Source: CBDUQI01 sp965369325
Lineage (GTDB): Bacteria; Pseudomonadota; Gammaproteobacteria; Steroidobacterales; JBCBZW01
Reading direction: 5' to 3'
Length of the DNA stretch: 37,668 nucleotides
Assembly (NCBI GenBank): GCA_965369325.1
Contig: CBDUQI010000031.1
Coordinates: forward strand, 1 to 37,668
The first letter of the stretch is position 1. The number at the start of each line of letters is the position of its first letter. The position numbers and the translations under genes were made by a program. This document shows, piece by piece, positions 34,057 to 37,668 of this stretch. The notes under the pieces were generated by a model, which saw only the letters and a list, made by a program, of their open reading frames with translations, did no database searches and was not told the origin of the DNA.

Positions 34057-34890
34057 ATGAAATGGCGCGATGGAAGACGCAGCAGTAATGTAGAGGACCG
34101 GCGTAGCGGTTCGGTTAAGCGCACGGCTGGCCTGGGCGGTGGTGCGATGATTCTGGTGGCGGCAGTGTCGATGCTGCTGGGGCAGAACCCATTGGAAGTC
34201 ATCGGCGCACTGGGTGGCGCACCGGGCGGTGGCACCCCGGCACCGCGCAATGCCGCAGAAGACCAGGCTTCGCAGTTCGTCTCTGTGGTGCTTGCGGATA
34301 CCGAGGATGTATGGAAGCCGATTTTCGCGCGCTCCGGGCAGCAGTACCCGGCGCCGAAGCTGGTGCTGTACACCGGCCGTACCGAGACCCGCGGATGCGG
34401 CCCGGGGCAGGCTGCCGCAGGTCCGTTCTATTGCCCGGCCGATGGCAAGGTGTATCTGGACCTGAGTTTCTTATCAGAAATGCAGCGAATGGGCGCCAGC
34501 GGCGACTTTGCCGTGGCTTATGTGATTGCCCATGAAGTGGGGCACCACATTCAGAACGTGACCGGGGTCGCACGCCAGGTACGCGACGCACAGCAGCGTG
34601 GCAGCAAAACGCAGGGCAATCAGTTGCAGGTCCGGATGGAGCTGCAGGCCGATTGTTACGCGGGTATGTGGGCGAATCACGCACAGCGTCAGCGGCAGAT
34701 TCTGGAGCCCGGTGATATCGAAGAGGGTCTACGAGCGGCGGCGGCAGTCGGTGACGACACGCTGCAGCGTAATGCGGGGCGACGGGTGACGCCCGAGGCG
34801 TTTACTCATGGCAGCTCGCAGCAGCGCATGGAATGGTTCCGTCGTGGCTACGATACGGGCGATGTGAACGCTTGCGATACCTTTAGTTAG
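34057..34890 (+). CDS. ypfJ: Neutral zinc metallopeptidase (YpfJ family)
   Basis: A 277-residue PF04228 protein. ATG 34057 begins MKWRDGRRSSNVEDRRSG, the family's characteristic start; the 14-codon upstream extension is not conserved. A transmembrane helix lies at about 29-45 (GAMILVAAVSMLLGQ). Zinc motif: HEVGHHIQ with His159, Glu160 and His163; RMELQADCYAGMWANH (about 196-211) supplies the third ligand and is diagnostic of this family. The C-terminus ends GSSQQRMEWFRRGYDTGDVN. Membrane-anchored, periplasmic peptidase of unknown substrate. An intrinsic terminator stands right before its ribosome binding site, so expression may be attenuated, and a second terminator follows the gene. Confidence 0.93.
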   Translation: MKWRDGRRSSNVEDRRSGSVKRTAGLGGGAMILVAAVSMLLGQNPLEVIGALGGAPGGGTPAPRNAAEDQASQFVSVVLADTEDVWKPIFARSGQQYPAPKLVLYTGRTETRGCGPGQAAAGPFYCPADGKVYLDLSFLSEMQRMGASGDFAVAYVIAHEVGHHIQNVTGVARQVRDAQQRGSKTQGNQLQVRMELQADCYAGMWANHAQRQRQILEPGDIEEGLRAAAAVGDDTLQRNAGRRVTPEAFTHGSSQQRMEWFRRGYDTGDVNACDTFS

Positions 34891-34917
34891 CTGCAGGCCC
34901 ACACACGTTTTTACATA

Positions 34918-34944
34918 CGCCGCCCAATCGGGCGGCGTTTTTTT
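34918..34944 (+). terminator. Intrinsic terminator after ypfJ
   Basis: CGCCGCCC (34918-34925), loop AATC, GGGCGGCG (34930-34937), then seven T. It lies 28 bases after the metallopeptidase stop, on the same strand. Confidence 0.93.
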
Positions 34945-35040
34945 ACATACCGTTTATTGCCTGTCGAAGTTCTTTACGAAGGCGTTGGTGGACATAAGGA
35001 AAACTGGTCTAACTCGCTGTATTTTCTGACCAATGTTTAT

Positions 35041-35056
35041 TGGCACGTGTCTTGCT
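35041..35056 (+). promoter_or_regulatory. Sigma-54 (-24/-12) promoter of the PEP-CTERM gene
   Basis: TGGCACGTGTCTTGCT matches the RpoN consensus TGGCACR-N4-TTGCW at every defined base. The predicted start is about 12 bases after TTGC, some 45-50 bases before ATG 35116. PEP-CTERM genes in other bacteria are often under RpoN with the PrsK/PrsR pair, so this fits. An activator site would lie in 34945-35040. Confidence 0.85.
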
Positions 35057-35115
35057 TTATTCCCAGCGATGGTTAATTGAATACGCCGGTCTGGATACCG
35101 GCAGGAGCATGGCAA

Positions 35116-35712
35116 ATGAAAAAATGGAATTCTCTCGCAGCCTGCATGTTTGTCGCAGCTGGGCTGTTCAGCGCTAGCGCAAACGCAACTGTTATTAACT
35201 TCAACTTCGCCGACGACAAAGGCAACCGGGTGAGCGCCGATCAGCCTCTCGTGCTGGTTGAAAGTGGCATTCAGGTGACCGCATCTGCAAGCAATGGCGA
35301 TCTGCATATCAACGGCACCTTCGGGCTCGGCGTTGAGGGCAATCCGGCGGGCAACCGTATTGGCGAAGGTGAGGGTATCTCACTGTCGTTCGCGCCGAAC
35401 GAAGTTGAGTTGCTTGGTGCCATCGTATTTGAGCGCGGCGGTGCCGGTGAGTCCACGTTCGAACTGCTGGTTGATTCATTGTCAGCCGGTGAGTTCACCA
35501 TTGGCGGTGGTGCAGCCAATTCGCAGGAAATTATTGACTTTTCTTCTGCCAACTTGAGCGGCAGCGAGTTTGAGTTTGTTGGTACTGGCGGCAACGGCTT
35601 CCGGATTCAAGAAGTATCGGTGCAAACCTTGGTTGCGGTCAGCGAGCCGGCCACACTGCTGCTGATGCTAAGTGGAATTGCAGGCTTCGCGGCAACCCGT
35701 CGTAGCCGGTGA
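35116..35712 (+). CDS. PEP-CTERM sorting-domain protein
   Basis: A 198-residue exported protein. ATG 35116 has AGGAG 8 bases upstream; the 13-codon extension is discarded. Signal peptide MKKWNSLAACMFVAAGLFSA, cleaved near SANA. The mature part is a beta-rich, Gly/Asn/Glu-rich domain of about 140 residues with no cysteines. The C-terminus reads VSEPATLLLMLSGIAGFAAT followed by RRSR: a PEP-CTERM tail (motif, helix, basic end) with Ser in place of the first Pro, as seen in variants. Such proteins are cut and sorted by exosortase (EpsH/XrtA), not in this window. They often belong to biofilm or extracellular-matrix systems. A consensus sigma-54 promoter lies upstream and an intrinsic terminator after, so it is a single-gene unit. 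Confidence 0.9.
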   Translation: MKKWNSLAACMFVAAGLFSASANATVINFNFADDKGNRVSADQPLVLVESGIQVTASASNGDLHINGTFGLGVEGNPAGNRIGEGEGISLSFAPNEVELLGAIVFERGGAGESTFELLVDSLSAGEFTIGGGAANSQEIIDFSSANLSGSEFEFVGTGGNGFRIQEVSVQTLVAVSEPATLLLMLSGIAGFAATRRSR

Positions 35713-35749
35713 CATCGACGCCCGTTTAGGGCCCCTGGGTGTGTGTGCG

Positions 35750-35779
35750 AAAAGGCGGTCTTCGGACCGCCTTTTCTTT
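35750..35779 (+). terminator. Intrinsic terminator after the PEP-CTERM gene
   Basis: AAAAGGCGGTC (35750-35760), UUCG-type tetraloop, GACCGCCTTTT (35765-35775), then CTTT. An 11-base perfect stem with A/U ends, potentially bidirectional, 38 bases after the stop. Confidence 0.93.
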
Positions 35780-35918
35780 GCCTGACCGATTAAAGTTATG
35801 TGCTCCGGGGCCGATACTGCAAAGACGCTGGTGTTCGTACCGTCGGGTGAATGTCGTATTCAACATTAATATCTCTAGATACCTTTCGACGCTTTTCCCC
35901 GCGCGGTTCTGGGTAAGC

Positions 35919-36326
35919 ATGGCGCCATTGCGGCCGGTCGAGGATGCCGACAGCGAGGTGCAGCCGATCGCGAGCGCGCAGGCGCCCAACGTGATCTCGG
36001 CATCAGCACCGTCGGTAACGCGTGTCGGCAACGATACCGACAGTGCGCATACGGATCGCGATACTGTATTCGACTTTGGTCCGGGCCAGGGCAGCGAGTA
36101 CTTCGTTGGCGGCAGCGGTCACGACGTGGTGCAACTGTACGGCGTGGGCCCGGGCCCGTCGGATGTGTTGAGCAGCCCGATCGACTGGATGTTGCAGCTG
36201 GATGAGCAAGTGAATTACTCGCAGAACGAGGACGGTCTTATCTTCGATTCGGATGCCTCCGGTGTCATCGTGCTGGCCGACGGCAGCGAGTTGGAGTTCG
36301 AGGACATCATTCGCATTGACTGGTAA
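35919..36326 (+). CDS. Small RTX/haemolysin-type calcium-binding-like protein
   Basis: Up to 135 residues from ATG 35919 (GTG 35847 is another possible start). The start lacks a strong ribosome binding site and the N-terminus lacks a classical signal peptide. It resembles the C-terminal part of RTX adhesins: DTVFDFGPGQGSEYFVGGSG, then HDVVQLYGVG, then IDWMLQLDEQ and ends LADGSELEFEDIIRIDW. Such acidic, aspartate-rich tails are typical type I secretion signals. It may be a truncated or stand-alone RTX-end protein; no DNA for a larger RTX region lies upstream in this frame because a terminator stands at 35750. Highly acidic. Coding likely, exact start uncertain. Confidence 0.6.
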   Translation: MAPLRPVEDADSEVQPIASAQAPNVISASAPSVTRVGNDTDSAHTDRDTVFDFGPGQGSEYFVGGSGHDVVQLYGVGPGPSDVLSSPIDWMLQLDEQVNYSQNEDGLIFDSDASGVIVLADGSELEFEDIIRIDW

Positions 36327-36335
36327 AAGTTTCGG

Positions 36336-36398
36336 CGACACCGTGGGGCGTCACGGTGTCGTGCTTCGTGTCGGGGCAAGGATGCCGCGACACGAAGC
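36336..36398. other. Tandem long hairpins between the RTX-like and FG-GAP genes
   Basis: Hairpin A: CGACACCGTG (36336-36345) with CACGGTGTCG (36352-36361), 6-base loop. Hairpin B: GCTTCGTGTCG (36363-36373) with CGACACGAAGC (36388-36398), whose loop holds a further GGCA/TGCC pair. The two share CGACAC/GTGTCG arms, so alternative pairings are possible. No U-run follows. It may be a Rho-type or factor-aided terminator, or a structured RNA element. Confidence 0.6.
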
Positions 36399-36554
36399 CT
36401 CGCCGATTTTGGTATCCAGCGCATGAATTGGCCGCACAGCGCTTGTTCACGCATCAAAATCGTATTATGACAGTATAAACGCTTCACATGGTCCTCGCCG
36501 GACGGCTATACTAAAATTAAAAATACAAACCGCCCAAAACTAGGGATCAGTACA

Positions 36555-37668
36555 ATGACATTCCAACGGCAGAGCACACTGCGAGTCGCAGGTGCGGCGG
36601 GCATCGCCGCGTTTTTGATTTCAACCACTTCGGTTATCGCTGCAACACCCGGTTTCAGTGACCAGACCGCCGGCGCTGGGCTGAGTTTCAGTCACGCGGC
36701 CGCAGGCGACATTGACACGGGCGGCGAGATGCACGGCGGCGGCACCGTCGGCGATTTTAACGGCGATGGCTGGCCTGATCTGTTCGCGCCCGGCGGTGGC
36801 AACTCGGGCGACGCCCTGTTTATCAACAACGGCGATGGCACCTTCACTGATGAGGCGGCCGATTGGGGGCTTACTGGGCTGTATCGTGGCAACGGTACCG
36901 CTGCAGGTGATTACGACGGTGATGGCTGCGTGGATCTGTTCGTCAGCAACCACGGCGACATGAACGGCCCGCCGCGCACCAATCAGCACCGCCTCTATCG
37001 CAATACCTGTAACGGATCGTTTGTTGATGTTGCGGCGGCTGCCGGTGTACGCCAGACGCATGACCGTGCTGATGGATTCGGCGCAACCTTTGGCGATTAC
37101 GATCTGGATGGCGATCTGGACCTGTATGTGGCCGGCTGGCAAATCAATGCCGCTGCGGCGATGCCGCGCTCGCGTCTATTTAGAAACGAAGGCGACGGCA
37201 CGTTTGTGGATGTGACCACGCCCGCGAACGTATGGCATGGCAACCTGAACCCTACCGGGGCGTTTGGCGTGATCTTCGTGGACATGAACCACGATCGTTA
37301 CCCGGAGCTACTGGTGGCTGCCGATGGCGGTGCCTCTTACTACTACCGCAACAACCGCGACGGCACCTTCACGCCGATCGACATTTTTGATCCGATCGAA
37401 GACAAGGTGCGCCACGGCATGGGCGCCACCGTGGCCGACTTTGATCGCAACGGGCAGTTGGACTGGTTTATCACGGCGGCATGGCCGTCACTGGCCGGGC
37501 TGGAGCCGCCGGGCAATCGCATGTACATCAACCAGGGCGGCGATGTATTTACCACCTTGCCCGAAAGCGCTGGCGTCAATGACGGCGGCTTTGGTTGGGG
37601 CACTGTCGCGATTGACTTTGATCACGACGGCTGGCAGGACGTGCTGATGACCAACGGCTGGCCGCTGG
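36555..37668 (+). CDS. FG-GAP/VCBS-repeat secreted protein, N-terminal part (runs off right edge)
   Basis: Open frame from ATG 36555 (GGGATC about 11 bases upstream) to the window edge, 371 residues. Signal peptide: MTFQRQSTLRVAGAAGIAAF followed by LISTTSVIAA, with cleavage near Ala. The mature part carries six or seven calcium-binding loops of the FG-GAP/VCBS type: DFNGDGWPDLF, DYDGDGCVDLF, DYDLDGDLDLY, DMNHDRYPELL, DFDRNGQLDWF and DFDHDGWQDVL, each followed by a beta-blade. This makes a beta-propeller, as in UnbV/ASPIC-type proteins, whose C-terminal domain would lie beyond the edge. Probably extracellular or cell-surface. The upstream gap contains the tandem hairpins and no clear promoter was found. 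Confidence 0.85.
   Translation, partial: MTFQRQSTLRVAGAAGIAAFLISTTSVIAATPGFSDQTAGAGLSFSHAAAGDIDTGGEMHGGGTVGDFNGDGWPDLFAPGGGNSGDALFINNGDGTFTDEAADWGLTGLYRGNGTAAGDYDGDGCVDLFVSNHGDMNGPPRTNQHRLYRNTCNGSFVDVAAAAGVRQTHDRADGFGATFGDYDLDGDLDLYVAGWQINAAAAMPRSRLFRNEGDGTFVDVTTPANVWHGNLNPTGAFGVIFVDMNHDRYPELLVAADGGASYYYRNNRDGTFTPIDIFDPIEDKVRHGMGATVADFDRNGQLDWFITAAWPSLAGLEPPGNRMYINQGGDVFTTLPESAGVNDGGFGWGTVAIDFDHDGWQDVLMTNGWPL

Overview
The window looks like chromosomal DNA of a heterotrophic, probably aquatic, high-GC gammaproteobacterium. This rests on gene content: RF3, RecQ, a PEP-CTERM protein with a sigma-54-type promoter, di-haem peroxidases, FG-GAP/RTX-like surface proteins and a D-glutamate catabolic operon of the marine gammaproteobacterial type. 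The genus cannot be fixed from the sequence alone. Two real genes run off the window edges: a TonB-like protein on the left (minus strand) and an FG-GAP repeat protein on the right (plus strand).

Layout. (1) 1-3082: the N-terminal part of a TonB-like gene, a frameshifted serine-recombinase remnant, and a visibly AT-richer two-gene cassette (unknown cytosolic protein plus putative lipoprotein) bracketed by a 13-bp direct repeat. This looks like a small acquired island. (2) 3138-4234: a small exported protein and a TetR-family regulator, divergent around a 42-bp near-perfect palindrome with a second operator-like copy. (3) 4369-9066: an enlarged isocitrate-dehydrogenase-like protein followed by dgcN, dgcA and a D-amino-acid transaminase, consistent with conversion of D-amino acids through D-glutamate and N-acetyl-D-glutamate to N-acetyl-L-glutamate. 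(4) 9070-12335 (minus): an ECF-like sigma factor translationally coupled to a Ser/Thr kinase with TPR repeats. (5) 12635-23619: a cytosolic beta-propeller-like protein, prfC, recQ, an SLC13-type transporter, an exported methyltransferase-like protein, a Yip1-family membrane protein and a DUF885 metallopeptidase-like protein.

(6) 23667-33782 (all minus) is the most unusual block. Transcription order is a PF10118 diiron-like hydrolase, a di-haem peroxidase/MauG-family protein, a His/Met-containing YtkA/FixH-like exported protein, a second MauG-family protein, and then a 1,954-residue secreted protein. That giant protein joins a ricin-type lectin, a galactose-oxidase-type copper radical oxidase with all recognisable copper/cofactor residues, a PA14-like domain, calcium-binding TSP3 repeats, a carbohydrate-binding-like domain, a YVTN propeller, a di-haem cytochrome c peroxidase domain and a lectin-like tail. 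A hydrogen-peroxide-producing oxidase and a peroxide-using haem module in one chain, beside two free MauG-like enzymes, suggests an undescribed extracellular redox system.

(7) 34005-37668 (plus): a neutral zinc metallopeptidase behind an attenuator-like leader, a PEP-CTERM protein with a consensus sigma-54 promoter, a small RTX-like protein, a tandem hairpin element and the start of the FG-GAP protein. No rRNA, tRNA, CRISPR array or intact insertion sequence was seen.
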